Positions 27,193-35,589 of a stretch of DNA of 64,000 nucleotides are shown one piece after another. The DNA comes from Desulfocapsa sp. (GTDB taxonomy: Bacteria; Desulfobacterota; Desulfobulbia; Desulfobulbales; Desulfocapsaceae). Position 1 is the stretch's first letter; each line of letters opens with the position of its first letter. The notes under the pieces are model-generated. The model saw only the letters and a program-made list of their open reading frames with translations. It did not search any database and was not told the origin of the DNA. A program made the translations under genes and the position numbers. The stretch covers positions 122,196-186,195 of the forward strand of contig JAFLJS010000023.1 in the NCBI GenBank assembly GCA_022712895.1, written 5' to 3'.

Positions 27193-28902
27193 ATGACAAT
27201 TAAGCGCCATGGAAAAGCATCAACCACGAATCTCAAACAGCGTTTTCTTCTCTGGTCTTCTCTTATTTTAATCAGTGGTGGATTGTTACTGTCACTCCTC
27301 TCATTCTGGAATACCCGCAGACTCCTTATGGCCGAGGCCATGGACAAATCTGAAGTATTGCTCCAGGAGGTTGAGGCCATCAGGTCTTATGTAAAAAAAG
27401 AACTGCGCCCCAAAATGGTAGAGCTGCACGGCAAAGATGCGTTTATAATTGAAGCAATGTCCACCACCTATATCAGCACAACAATTATGGATACCTTTGC
27501 CCAATCCATGCCCAACTATATCTATCGTCGCGCTTCTTTTAATCCACTCAATCCACGAAACCTGGCTGACCCATTTGAAGAAAAAATGCTGGACTGGTTT
27601 GAGGAAGACAAAGCTCGAACCTTTTATCAGGGAATAGTGAAAAAAAACGGTGAATCTTTTTTTATTTCCATGATCCCCGATTATTTCACGGAACCCTGCC
27701 TACGCTGCCACGGCAAAGTGGAAGATGCCCCACAATCCCTCATTGATCGTTACGGGTCAATCAACGGTTTTCGTTTTCAGGTTGGAGATCTTGCTGGAAT
27801 TAACTCTGTTGCAATTCCTGTTTCCGCCTCGCTCAGGGCTGCTTGGCAGGGAAGCCTTGTTCTTTTTATTATGACAGTCCCTGCAAGTCTACTCCTGTTG
27901 TGGCTACTGAATCTTCTCTTTCAACGTCTGGTCATCGAACGGCTGGGCTCCATGCTCTCTCTTATGAAAGAAAAGAAAAAAGAGACGGACGCTGAACAAC
28001 CAGGCGATGAACTTGATGCGTTACGTGCCTCCCTCGGCTCCTTGCAACAGTATGTGCATTCTGCCCGCAAAGGCTCATCACTGCAACCAAACTTCATCAA
28101 CGGATATGTAGCAGGCACACCAATCATTGCAGGGGCCATGTCCTGGCTTTATAGAGGATATACGGCAACAGCAGATAACAGAGAAAACGTCGCCATAAAA
28201 ATTGGGTTTGATGAAGCCCTGCAAAACCCTCTCTACAGAGCATGTTTTGAAACAGAACTGCATCTATTTGAAACCCTGTCTCACCCATGTTTACCACGCT
28301 TCAGGGAACGAATTGGTGACGTCGTTATCCTTGACGCCATTGCCGGCGAGTCTCTTTCTTCTCTTCTGGAAAAAGGCCCTTTACAGGAGCCACTTGTGCA
28401 AAGAATATTTTCTCAACTCTGTGACCTTACGTCCCATATGCATGCAACAGGCATTGTTCACCACGATTTACGCCCGCAGATCCTTCATCTTGATAAAAAC
28501 AAAAAACTTACACTTTTGGACATGGGACTCGCAAGCAGTGACCAGCAACCAGATCCCATCGTTGCAGCAGGCCTTGGACCACAAGGAGATTTTCTGTATA
28601 TGGCCCCGGAACAGATCCAGGGCAAACGAGGTGACCCACGTAGTGATATATATACTATTGGAGTGCTTCTCTATCTGGCAAATACCGGCAAACTCCCCTT
28701 CTCATCCAAACAGCGTTCTATACAGAAATGGGTACAGCAGAAGGTTAAATTTGTTGTGCAGAAAGAAGACGAGGAGGCTCTTTCCCCAAAAATGATTGCT
28801 ATTATAACAAAATCCCTCTCCAACACCCCTGAGAAACGATACCAATGGGTAGAAGATCTGCAAGAAGACTTAGAGAAAGAGTTTTTAAGAATGAACAGTT
28901 GA
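27193..28902 (+). CDS. membrane c-heme sensor (DUF3365) fused to a Ser/Thr-kinase-like domain
   Basis: 569 residues. TM1 (about 20-40), a periplasmic DUF3365 domain with heme-c motif CLRCH (Cys169-His173), TM2 (about 221-245), a linker, then a cytoplasmic kinase fold (about 305-565). Kinase elements: Lys336 in VAIKI, Asp425 in HHDLRPQI, Asp443 in DMG, APEQIQ and DIYTIGVLLY. Deviations from active kinases are Arg for the catalytic-loop Lys, Ile for the Mg-binding Asn, and DMG for DFG. It may be weak or a pseudokinase. The sensor half is homologous to that of the histidine kinase at 18862-21390 (shared EAMSTxYI, YRRA/V, GINS/IQSISIPV). It would pass a periplasmic redox signal to Ser/Thr phosphorylation. 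Confidence 0.88.
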   Translation: MTIKRHGKASTTNLKQRFLLWSSLILISGGLLLSLLSFWNTRRLLMAEAMDKSEVLLQEVEAIRSYVKKELRPKMVELHGKDAFIIEAMSTTYISTTIMDTFAQSMPNYIYRRASFNPLNPRNLADPFEEKMLDWFEEDKARTFYQGIVKKNGESFFISMIPDYFTEPCLRCHGKVEDAPQSLIDRYGSINGFRFQVGDLAGINSVAIPVSASLRAAWQGSLVLFIMTVPASLLLLWLLNLLFQRLVIERLGSMLSLMKEKKKETDAEQPGDELDALRASLGSLQQYVHSARKGSSLQPNFINGYVAGTPIIAGAMSWLYRGYTATADNRENVAIKIGFDEALQNPLYRACFETELHLFETLSHPCLPRFRERIGDVVILDAIAGESLSSLLEKGPLQEPLVQRIFSQLCDLTSHMHATGIVHHDLRPQILHLDKNKKLTLLDMGLASSDQQPDPIVAAGLGPQGDFLYMAPEQIQGKRGDPRSDIYTIGVLLYLANTGKLPFSSKQRSIQKWVQQKVKFVVQKEDEEALSPKMIAIITKSLSNTPEKRYQWVEDLQEDLEKEFLRMNS

Positions 28903-28931
28903 ATAGAGTAAAGCAGTATAATTCACCGGCG

Positions 28932-28950
28932 CGGCCTGATCTTCAGGCCG
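28932..28950. terminator. GC-rich hairpin between convergent genes, possible terminator
   Basis: Stem CGGCCTGA / TCAGGCCG with loop TCT, placed 30 bp after the kinase-like gene and just before the end of the opposing gene. There is no clean U-tract on either side, so termination is only a possibility. Confidence 0.4.
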
Positions 28951-28964
28951 GCAGGCATATCATT

Positions 28965-29492
28965 TTATAGGAAATAGTTACCGTTAGAATCCTGTTTTGG
29001 TCCCAATATTTTAAGATTTGGAAAAGCATTTCGGGCAATGTAAAAACTGAGCACAACAACAAAGAAAAGAACAAACAGTTTTAGGGCAACGGTAATAGTC
29101 GAAATTTCAGTAAACAAAATGCTTTCAAATAAATCATACAGACACCACAGGCCAATCAGTCGATAAACCCCTCCATGAAAACGAAAAGTGAAGTATGCAA
29201 AAACGAGCGGTACCAACGTTTTAATAAGAAGGAAAATAGTTGGCTCATTTAGGTCAATCGGTAATTCGGCAAGAACGGTAAGCACGGCGTAGACCACAAG
29301 GAGGAGCGAAAGCAGAGCATTGATGGTCAGATATTGCTTTCGAAGTGTTGGCGTGGGAATGCTTGCGATGCAATAAGCGTATTTAGTAGCTCCTGCCGGA
29401 TCTAATTGTATATATTTTTTAAAAATCTTTTCCCGACTCAATCCAGTTTCTAATTCGGCAGATATTTCATTGCTGATGTTCAGTAAACCCAT
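28965..29492 (-). CDS. unrecognised four-helix membrane protein
   Basis: 175 residues: a soluble N-terminal stretch of about 60 residues, then four hydrophobic helices (about 56-78, 86-105, 108-125, 130-153) and a polar tail. No named family recognised and no catalytic motif seen. It stands alone on the minus strand, convergent with the kinase-like gene, next to the repeat-containing intergenic region. Confidence 0.6.
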   Translation of the reverse strand: MGLLNISNEISAELETGLSREKIFKKYIQLDPAGATKYAYCIASIPTPTLRKQYLTINALLSLLLVVYAVLTVLAELPIDLNEPTIFLLIKTLVPLVFAYFTFRFHGGVYRLIGLWCLYDLFESILFTEISTITVALKLFVLFFVVVLSFYIARNAFPNLKILGPKQDSNGNYFL

Positions 29493-30226
29493 AATGCTTC
29501 CTTTGCTGTTGTGCTGTTAATTCAATATATCTACATAATAATGAAAATTGGTACGTAGTCAATTTTCTTCTTAATTTACTCTCTTCTTTTACTCTATTCA
29601 TTCCAATATGTATATAATCAGGCAAGGTTTTATTGCGGCTCATACAGAATCCATGACGTTATTCCTCCAATTATACACGACTACAGATACAGTATATTTA
29701 TACTCTTTCCCCGATCTTTATTTGTGCAAGGATTTCTCAGCTGTTTATTCTGCACATCGTCTTATTATATATTGATGGCGTCGTAAAAACTCTCCATCTC
29801 CTTCGTTGCTGCACATTTTCTATCATTACGACGTACCTTAGTACGCCGAAATGATAGAAAACATTTGCGCCTCGGATATGAAGTCTTTTACTTAACCATC
29901 TAAATTCTGGGTTTTTACGAGTTTATTATATATTGACAAGTTGGCTTGCCATCACTACCTTGCGTGTGCATATACCCTTAATGCTTCTCTTCGAGAGCAT
30001 TCATTGGTCGTAAATGCTTTGGCTTACCGATGTGACAGTTATGAGAAACCACACGCCTCTTTCAAAAACAAGAGATACCCACTCTGATTTTTTCTTTTAT
30101 AGAATCAGCGAGAAAGCGGCGGTATATAATAAGTCTTCGCTCACCGCCTTCCACGACCATTCACTGAAGATATTTTTTGATCTTGGCCAACAACATATAG
30201 TTAACCAATAAACCCATTCGAAACAG
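29493..30226. other. 734-bp non-coding stretch carrying a mobile repeat
   Basis: No convincing gene. The central part is repeat copy A (29776-29925) with its flanking duplications. The rest is AT-rich; a small hairpin TGCTCTC-GAAG-type sequence occurs near 29985 (GCTTCTCTTCGAGAGCATTC region). A short frame at 30014-30211 has no ribosome binding site or family resemblance and I do not count it. Confidence 0.6.
29776..29925 (+). repeat. 150-bp MITE-like repeat, copy A
   Basis: Begins TGGCGTCGTAAAAACTC and ends GGGTTTTTACGAGTTTA, giving imperfect terminal inverted repeats around CGTAAAAAC. The centre holds a long near-perfect palindrome: arms TTTTCTATCATT...CGTAC and GTACG...AATGATAGAAAA (21-base arms, 2 mismatches, 4-base loop). 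The element is flanked by an 11-bp direct repeat TTATATATTGA at 29765-29775 and 29926-29936, as expected for a target-site duplication. Same family as 49848-49997 and 63545-63694. Non-coding, so it would depend on a transposase encoded elsewhere. Confidence 0.88.
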
Positions 30227-30676
30227 ATGCAACCAAACAAACAATCAACACAGCGACCACCCTTTAGCAAAGTTTTACAGAAAAGCAGTCTCTCATTTCT
30301 GGCCATGATGCCGCTGCTATTAGGAGTAATTGGGCTGGTTGGCCTTTTTCAGGTTCTGGTAACACCTGAAATGCTCGCCTCGTTATTTCAAGGGAATCCT
30401 CTACTCGACACGCTACTTGGCACACTCATCGGTGGAATATCTGCCGGAAACCCTTTTATCAGCTACATTCTTGGAGGAGAACTCGTGGAACAGGGAATTT
30501 CCCTCTATGCAGTGAGTGCGTTTATCCTTTCCTGGGTAACCTTGGGTTTAATCCAATTGCCTGCCGAGGTGGAAATATTCGGGGGTAGATTTACCCTCTA
30601 CCGCAATATGCTCTCCTTTGTTTTTGTTATGCTTATTGCTGCAGCGACCACTTTCAGTCTACAGGTAATCCTATGA
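30227..30676 (+). CDS. half-size DUF318/ArsP-type permease subunit, part 1
   Basis: 149 residues with four or five hydrophobic helices. The segment GTLIGGISAGNPFISYILGGEL resembles the conserved core of the PF03773 (YraQ/ArsP) permease family, whose full-length members are about twice this size. The next gene overlaps by four bases (ATGA) and looks like the second half, so the two probably form one permease as a heterodimer. The substrate is unknown; family members export organoarsenicals or other small compounds. Confidence 0.72.
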   Translation: MQPNKQSTQRPPFSKVLQKSSLSFLAMMPLLLGVIGLVGLFQVLVTPEMLASLFQGNPLLDTLLGTLIGGISAGNPFISYILGGELVEQGISLYAVSAFILSWVTLGLIQLPAEVEIFGGRFTLYRNMLSFVFVMLIAAATTFSLQVIL

Positions 30677-31194
30677 AAAGTAAGGACAAACCCTTAACGT
30701 TTCGTGGGAAACACCTTTTCCTGACTGTCCTTTGCCTATATATTCTCTTTTTTCTATTCAACAGCCAATCCGCGTTCCTTGCCCTGCAGAAAAGCGCAAC
30801 TGTGTTCACTAAAATCCTCCCTATTATCGCCGTAGTTATTATTTTAACCGCCCTACTCAACTTTTTCTTACAGCCCAAACAAATGGCCAGACATCTCGGC
30901 CACGAGAGCGGTATCAGGGGGTGGTTCTGGTCTCTACTTGCTGGTGTGGTCAGCCACGGACCGATATATGCGTGGTATCCCCTGCTTGAAAATCTTCGGG
31001 AACATGGGATGAAAGACGAATTAATAGTGGTCTTTTTTGCTTCCCGAGCCATAAAAATACCACTAATCCCCATTATGATAGATTATTTCGGTCTGCCCTT
31101 CACACTTCTCCTCTCATTTTACATGCTGTTTGGCGCTCTGCTTCAGGGCGTTTGTATGCAGTGGTTACAGTCAACAAAAGTGCAGCAAATATAA
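30673..31194 (+). CDS. half-size DUF318/ArsP-type permease subunit, part 2
   Basis: 173 residues with four or five helices. The central LGHESGIRGWFWSLLAGVVSHGPIYAWYPLLE and FFASRAIKIPLIP segments match the C-terminal half of the PF03773 permease family (G-x-x-x-HGP...YP and the S-R-A-x-K-P motif). Its ATG overlaps the stop of part 1, which implies stoichiometric production of the two halves. There is no frameshift signature to suggest a broken single gene; both halves have sensible ends. Confidence 0.72.
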   Translation: MKSKDKPLTFRGKHLFLTVLCLYILFFLFNSQSAFLALQKSATVFTKILPIIAVVIILTALLNFFLQPKQMARHLGHESGIRGWFWSLLAGVVSHGPIYAWYPLLENLREHGMKDELIVVFFASRAIKIPLIPIMIDYFGLPFTLLLSFYMLFGALLQGVCMQWLQSTKVQQI

Positions 31195-31451
31195 GACACC
31201 CGCAATGTATTCTGGGAACTCTGCATGCAGAGATAGAGCATCGCATTACGTGATGGATCTTGAGAACCATAAAAACCAACCACCACTAAGACTGTCTTAG
31301 CATAATGAAAAGAAACTGCTGAGCAAAGGAGTGGACTCGTTGATTGGAAAATATTGTGTGAAAACGTGGAAAAGCTATGAAAAAATCAAATCGTGCAGCC
31401 GGATCAGATAAAACCTTGGTGACCGTTTTTATGAACTTCACAAGCCCTTTC

Positions 31452-32123
31452 TCATTTTTCCTTACGGAAAAAACGCTTTTTCAGCTGGAAGCCAACTATC
31501 AGGGAAATGATATAGCTTGAAAGGAAGAGTAAGGTCACAGAAATGCCTTGCATACCAAGCGGATGCGAAGGAAGAACAAAGAGATATGCTTGCCCGGAAA
31601 CTACTGGCAGGACACTCTCATCCAGGCTGTTGTTAAGCCAGGCCATAACCAGAAAAAGAGGCAGGAGGTAAATCAGGACGTAGCGAAAATAATGTTGAGC
31701 CAGATAGGTATTAAAATCCTCATCAATGGACTGATCGGCCGAGGTGTACAGTGCATTCCTGTTCTTAGGGTCCGGTATAATACCGATGGTATCACGCTCA
31801 GCCTTCTGGGCCGCAAACTTCACCCTGAACACTTTTTCCTTAACCTCAACGGCGAGCAGTCGACGTAACAAAAAGGCAAACAGTACGGTACAGACAGCAA
31901 CCACAATCACTTGTCCACTTTTAGAAATTGAAAGCAGTGCCAGACTATCAAGAAAGACAACATCAAGAAGCACCTTGGCTCCCAGGAATAATGGCTGAAG
32001 CATCCCGTAATAAATAGCATCAAGAATGGTGTTTACAATTTGCATAAGACTCTGTTGAAAATTCATCAGAAATTTATAGCTCTGCCTGTACAAAACAATG
32101 GGATGAAGTTTCCTCCACCCCAT
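31452..32123 (-). CDS. unrecognised membrane protein downstream of TauE/SafE gene
   Basis: 223 residues with about four hydrophobic helices (about 30-55, 68-92, 146-165, 190-215). A charged cytoplasmic-looking stretch lies between the second and third (KEKVFRVKFAAQKAERD). No family recognised with confidence. It is the last gene of the long leftward unit, 53 bp after the exporter. An alternative start is the Met at 32066. A role as an accessory to the exporter is possible. Confidence 0.6.
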   Translation of the reverse strand: MGWRKLHPIVLYRQSYKFLMNFQQSLMQIVNTILDAIYYGMLQPLFLGAKVLLDVVFLDSLALLSISKSGQVIVVAVCTVLFAFLLRRLLAVEVKEKVFRVKFAAQKAERDTIGIIPDPKNRNALYTSADQSIDEDFNTYLAQHYFRYVLIYLLPLFLVMAWLNNSLDESVLPVVSGQAYLFVLPSHPLGMQGISVTLLFLSSYIISLIVGFQLKKRFFRKEK

Positions 32124-32176
32124 TGCCCCTGGCAGGGCATATTATCACATGCGGCATTCCGCAGTAACGTATTTCC

Positions 32177-33865
32177 CTAGCGCATAAACCAGATGAGTCC
32201 TGTATATTTCAGGCAGGTCAGAATCAAAGCACCAGCCAGAAGTCGCTTGAGTAAAATCTCAGGCATTTTCTTCTGAATCTTCGGACCAATCACCCCGCCA
32301 CACATGGCACCGGCTGCAATGAGAGCCGCCATAATCCAGTCAGGCTGATATCCCATCATTACATACTTGGCAATACCACCAATTGAGGTGGAAAAAGCTC
32401 CGGCAAGAGCAATAGGTACAGCAAGATACATGGGGTATCCTACCATGGTAGTCATAAAAGGCATAAACATGAAACCGCCGCCGACACCAAAGGAGGAGGC
32501 AACAATGCCCATCACCACACCACCGCCGAGCATAAGCATTGGCTTGGCGATAAAGGTCTCACCCCAAAAACGCATCTCAAACTTAACAGGATGAAATTTA
32601 TCAAATTCAATGGAACCGAGTTGCAGGGCTTTACCAGATTCTTTGGCGTCCTTCACTGCTGCATTAAATTTCTGGACAATAGCTTTCATTGCTTTTTTCT
32701 TCTCAATGGAGCTGGCAAGAGATTCGATAAAAAGTTTGATACCGATAACCAGACAGATCATCCCGAGATAAAATTTAAATGCGGCAAGATTCAAGTATTT
32801 TGCTGAAAGTGGGGGCCCGATAAAAAAGGCTCCGATCACGATTCCTATGGCAAAGGGAATAGCCACCGGATAGGCAAATCGTTTTTCTTTAAGATAACTG
32901 AGCAATCCGCTGATGGGAGAGCAGAGAGTGAGAAACAGGTTTGTGGGTTTGATGGTATTACCGGCATTGATTCCAACAGGACCGTTGGTTCCAATAGCTG
33001 TAATTTGAAAAGCAGCAGTAAACAGACCACCTGCAGCACCCATGATTACGAAAAGAATACCAATGATAAAAGCTCCACCAAACACGATCAGTGGATTCAT
33101 ATAGACGTTTCCGGTCTTAAAGAAAAAGCCCGATTTTTCAATGCTAAAGGTATTAATCTTCTGTCCATTTACATAAACAGCCATCACAGTATCAGGACGG
33201 AGGTTTTTGTATGGAGACATCAAAACAGAATACTTTCCGGTAGTCTTGTCTAGCGCTACGGTAACGCCTTCATTCCACTGCTCAGCATCCGTTGCGTAAT
33301 CGCTCATTACCATTCGGGCATTTCCACCAGTGCTTGGTTTTTCCTTCACTATGGTGTTCATTCCAAATTTCTTTTCATGGGCGTACACCAACATCTTCCA
33401 TTGAGCTTCGCTGCTTATTGGGCCCAACATTACCTGACTGCCAGAATCGATATCAGCCCATGGCTTGATCTTATTTACTTTGACATTGTACTTAAAAGGA
33501 GGAAAAGCAAAAATACCCGATGTTTGCCCCTTGGGGGAGATTTTGGGTATTGCAAATACTCCAGGATTACTTGTGACCACGTAAAAAGAGGCTGGAATAG
33601 CAGTGTCACCAAAGACATCTTTCCCTTTTTTACCATTCATCAAACGTTCTTTTTCTTTTGGGCCTGGTGAATCTTTTGCTGAAAATAATTTGTCTGAACA
33701 GACGACTACTACAAGTTCCTGGCCTGGATCGATACTGCCCGCTACCCCAATGGCATCTCCTGCCCTGACCCTGTCTGCACTTAATTTGCCATCAATGGCC
33801 ATGGCGTTGCTGCTCGCAAACACCAGACCTGCGAGAGCAATGAAGAGTAACGAAATACGTTTCAT
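32177..33865 (-). CDS. TauE/SafE family exporter with a periplasmic N-terminal domain
   Basis: 562 residues. A signal peptide (1-23, ending SNAMA) is followed by about 220 residues of predicted periplasmic, beta-rich domain. Then come about eight membrane helices of the TauE/SafE sulfite-exporter fold: GAAGGLFTAAFQITAIG, and the second repeat VMGIVASSFGVGGGFMFMPFMTTMVG. Family members export sulfite, sulfoacetate or related C-S compounds. The extra periplasmic domain resembles in layout the TIGR02186-type proteins that accompany TauE/SafE genes elsewhere, here fused. AAGGAG precedes the ATG. It follows the HisKA protein gene by 48 bp, a gap that holds a hairpin. Confidence 0.88.
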   Translation of the reverse strand: MKRISLLFIALAGLVFASSNAMAIDGKLSADRVRAGDAIGVAGSIDPGQELVVVVCSDKLFSAKDSPGPKEKERLMNGKKGKDVFGDTAIPASFYVVTSNPGVFAIPKISPKGQTSGIFAFPPFKYNVKVNKIKPWADIDSGSQVMLGPISSEAQWKMLVYAHEKKFGMNTIVKEKPSTGGNARMVMSDYATDAEQWNEGVTVALDKTTGKYSVLMSPYKNLRPDTVMAVYVNGQKINTFSIEKSGFFFKTGNVYMNPLIVFGGAFIIGILFVIMGAAGGLFTAAFQITAIGTNGPVGINAGNTIKPTNLFLTLCSPISGLLSYLKEKRFAYPVAIPFAIGIVIGAFFIGPPLSAKYLNLAAFKFYLGMICLVIGIKLFIESLASSIEKKKAMKAIVQKFNAAVKDAKESGKALQLGSIEFDKFHPVKFEMRFWGETFIAKPMLMLGGGVVMGIVASSFGVGGGFMFMPFMTTMVGYPMYLAVPIALAGAFSTSIGGIAKYVMMGYQPDWIMAALIAAGAMCGGVIGPKIQKKMPEILLKRLLAGALILTCLKYTGLIWFMR

Positions 33866-33884
33866 ATTTTCTCCTTAACTTTTT

Positions 33885-33902
33885 TGCTTAGTGAGCTAAG
33901 CA
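33885..33902. other. small hairpin between HisKA-only gene and exporter gene
   Basis: TGCTTAG, loop TGAG, CTAAGCA. It lies in the 48-bp gap in front of the exporter's ribosome binding site. On the transcribed strand it is followed by A residues, so it is not a standard terminator; it may set the relative expression of the two genes or mark an RNA processing site. Confidence 0.4.
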
Positions 33903-33913
33903 TTTTTCTAAAA

Positions 33914-35572
33914 TCACTTTATTGCAACAATTTTTGCCTCACCGACATAGTCTTGACTTTCAAAACCTGTCATGCTTGTCATCTTTTTTGTCAACACCCC
34001 AATTTCTTTTAGATTTCTGATAATTGTATTTACATCATCAATGAGATCCTTATTCTCCAAATCTTCCTCAAGAAGTTGTGCTGTCCCAAGAGCAGCAAAC
34101 AGCGGTGAATTAATTTCATGTGCAACGGTCCCTGCAAGTTCTACAATTCCCTGAAGTTTCACACGCTCCAGTTGTTCCTCTTCCAGTTGTCTTTTAGCAG
34201 TAACATCACGTATTACTTCAATGACATACTCCACCTCTCCATCTGAACCTAACATGGGCGAGGCCGTACGCTCACACCAGTAGACTTCGGTACCCTGTAG
34301 TGTCCTGTGGGTAAAAGTAGCACTTTTCCCCGTCGCTAAAACTCTGGTCACAGGACACTCATGTTCTTCATAATCCTGCTCCTGCCAAAGCCCATCATAA
34401 TCACACCCCAGAAGTTCATTTTCAGAGCGGTTCATCGTTTCCTGCAAAACTTTATTTACAAGAATCAGGTGCTTGGCCTTATCAACAACCAGCAACTGCG
34501 GTCTGATACAATCCAGAATATCGGCAAGAAATCTTTCATTTTCTTCAATCTGATTAAAGAGCAACGTAATCTGCTGATAGGTCTTGGCATTGTGAATGGC
34601 AACGCCACCAACCTCGGCAGCAGTAACCGCGAAATTAATTTCACTGCTAGTGAAACAACGAGCAACATCTGAAAGAATACGCAGCACCCCTATTACTTCA
34701 TGCCCTGCCTTAATGGGAACGGAAAGAAGTGACTGGATGCCCTCTTCTTCCATATTTTTCTTGTAAAAAATCCGGTCATCCCGCCTCACGTCAAAGATAG
34801 AGACAGGAGAACCGGACAGAGCAGCTTCCACATTTTTTTCATTTTCCACTTTTCCGCGCTGCAGATAAGTCTCTGACAGCCCATAGGAAGCCACCAACTC
34901 CAGCTGGTTGTTCTGGGACTGAAGAAGACGGATGCTACAGCCCTTACAACCAAGAGATTTAGGCAAACGTTCAACAATGGTATCGAGTACCGCCGACAGA
35001 TCGAGGCTGGAGTTCACCAGGGTGGAAAGAACCTGCACTTCCTTCATAAAATCAACCTGATTTTCCATCTCGGTAAACATCCGGCTATTGGAAATAGCAA
35101 TTCCTACCTGTTCGGCCAGAGCCATGGAAAAAGAAATCTCATCCGCCGTAAAAATACGTTTATCCCGAGTCAGCAGACGAAGCATACCGATAGTAGCGTC
35201 CTGAAAGATAATGGGCAGGGTGAGGATTGATTTTACCCCCTCACTCTGCACCAATTCCTGGTCATGTTGACTAGTCTCAAGATCCACATCAGTCCTGGCC
35301 ACAGGGTAACCAGAACGAATCATCTCCATGGTCTCTTCCGTATCAATACTGTAGCGGGAGAGATACTCCACAGAAAGGCCATGGGCTGCTCCCATAACAA
35401 ACTGACTGGTCTCGGCATCCAGCAAACGAATGGTTGCTGCGTCCACAGACAGAAGATCGGGCAGGCTGCAAACAATGGTATCCATTACCTGTTGATGGTC
35501 GAGAACCATTGAGGTCAGTTTGGTAACCTTCTGATAGACCTTGAGATATTTTTGTTCTTGCAACAACATCAT
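33914..35572 (-). CDS. GAF-GAF-PAS protein with HisKA domain but no ATPase domain
   Basis: 552 residues. Two GAF domains (about 15-165 and 195-345), a PAS/PAC domain (about 355-470) with the CxxY-type core, then a dimerisation/phospho-acceptor domain with AGTVAHEINSPLFAALG (His about 485). The protein ends about 65 residues later, with no N, G1 or G2 boxes of HATPase_c. It therefore cannot autophosphorylate by itself. It could receive phosphate from the neighbouring complete kinase (38878-40443), act as a phosphatase or serve as a dimerisation scaffold. The stop is TGA quickly followed by an in-frame TAG; I see no hidden continuation. Confidence 0.85.
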   Translation of the reverse strand: MMLLQEQKYLKVYQKVTKLTSMVLDHQQVMDTIVCSLPDLLSVDAATIRLLDAETSQFVMGAAHGLSVEYLSRYSIDTEETMEMIRSGYPVARTDVDLETSQHDQELVQSEGVKSILTLPIIFQDATIGMLRLLTRDKRIFTADEISFSMALAEQVGIAISNSRMFTEMENQVDFMKEVQVLSTLVNSSLDLSAVLDTIVERLPKSLGCKGCSIRLLQSQNNQLELVASYGLSETYLQRGKVENEKNVEAALSGSPVSIFDVRRDDRIFYKKNMEEEGIQSLLSVPIKAGHEVIGVLRILSDVARCFTSSEINFAVTAAEVGGVAIHNAKTYQQITLLFNQIEENERFLADILDCIRPQLLVVDKAKHLILVNKVLQETMNRSENELLGCDYDGLWQEQDYEEHECPVTRVLATGKSATFTHRTLQGTEVYWCERTASPMLGSDGEVEYVIEVIRDVTAKRQLEEEQLERVKLQGIVELAGTVAHEINSPLFAALGTAQLLEEDLENKDLIDDVNTIIRNLKEIGVLTKKMTSMTGFESQDYVGEAKIVAIK

Positions 35573-35589
35573 AAAACTTTTTTCTCCTA

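Noticed and set aside
30014..30211. 65-codon frame in the repeat-containing intergenic region
   Set aside because: No ribosome binding site, no recognisable domain, composition unlike coding sequence.
33914..34010. Hidden continuation of the HisKA-only protein through its TGA as a selenoprotein or recoded kinase
   Set aside because: A TAG follows one codon later in frame and no HATPase_c motif is found in any frame before the exporter gene.
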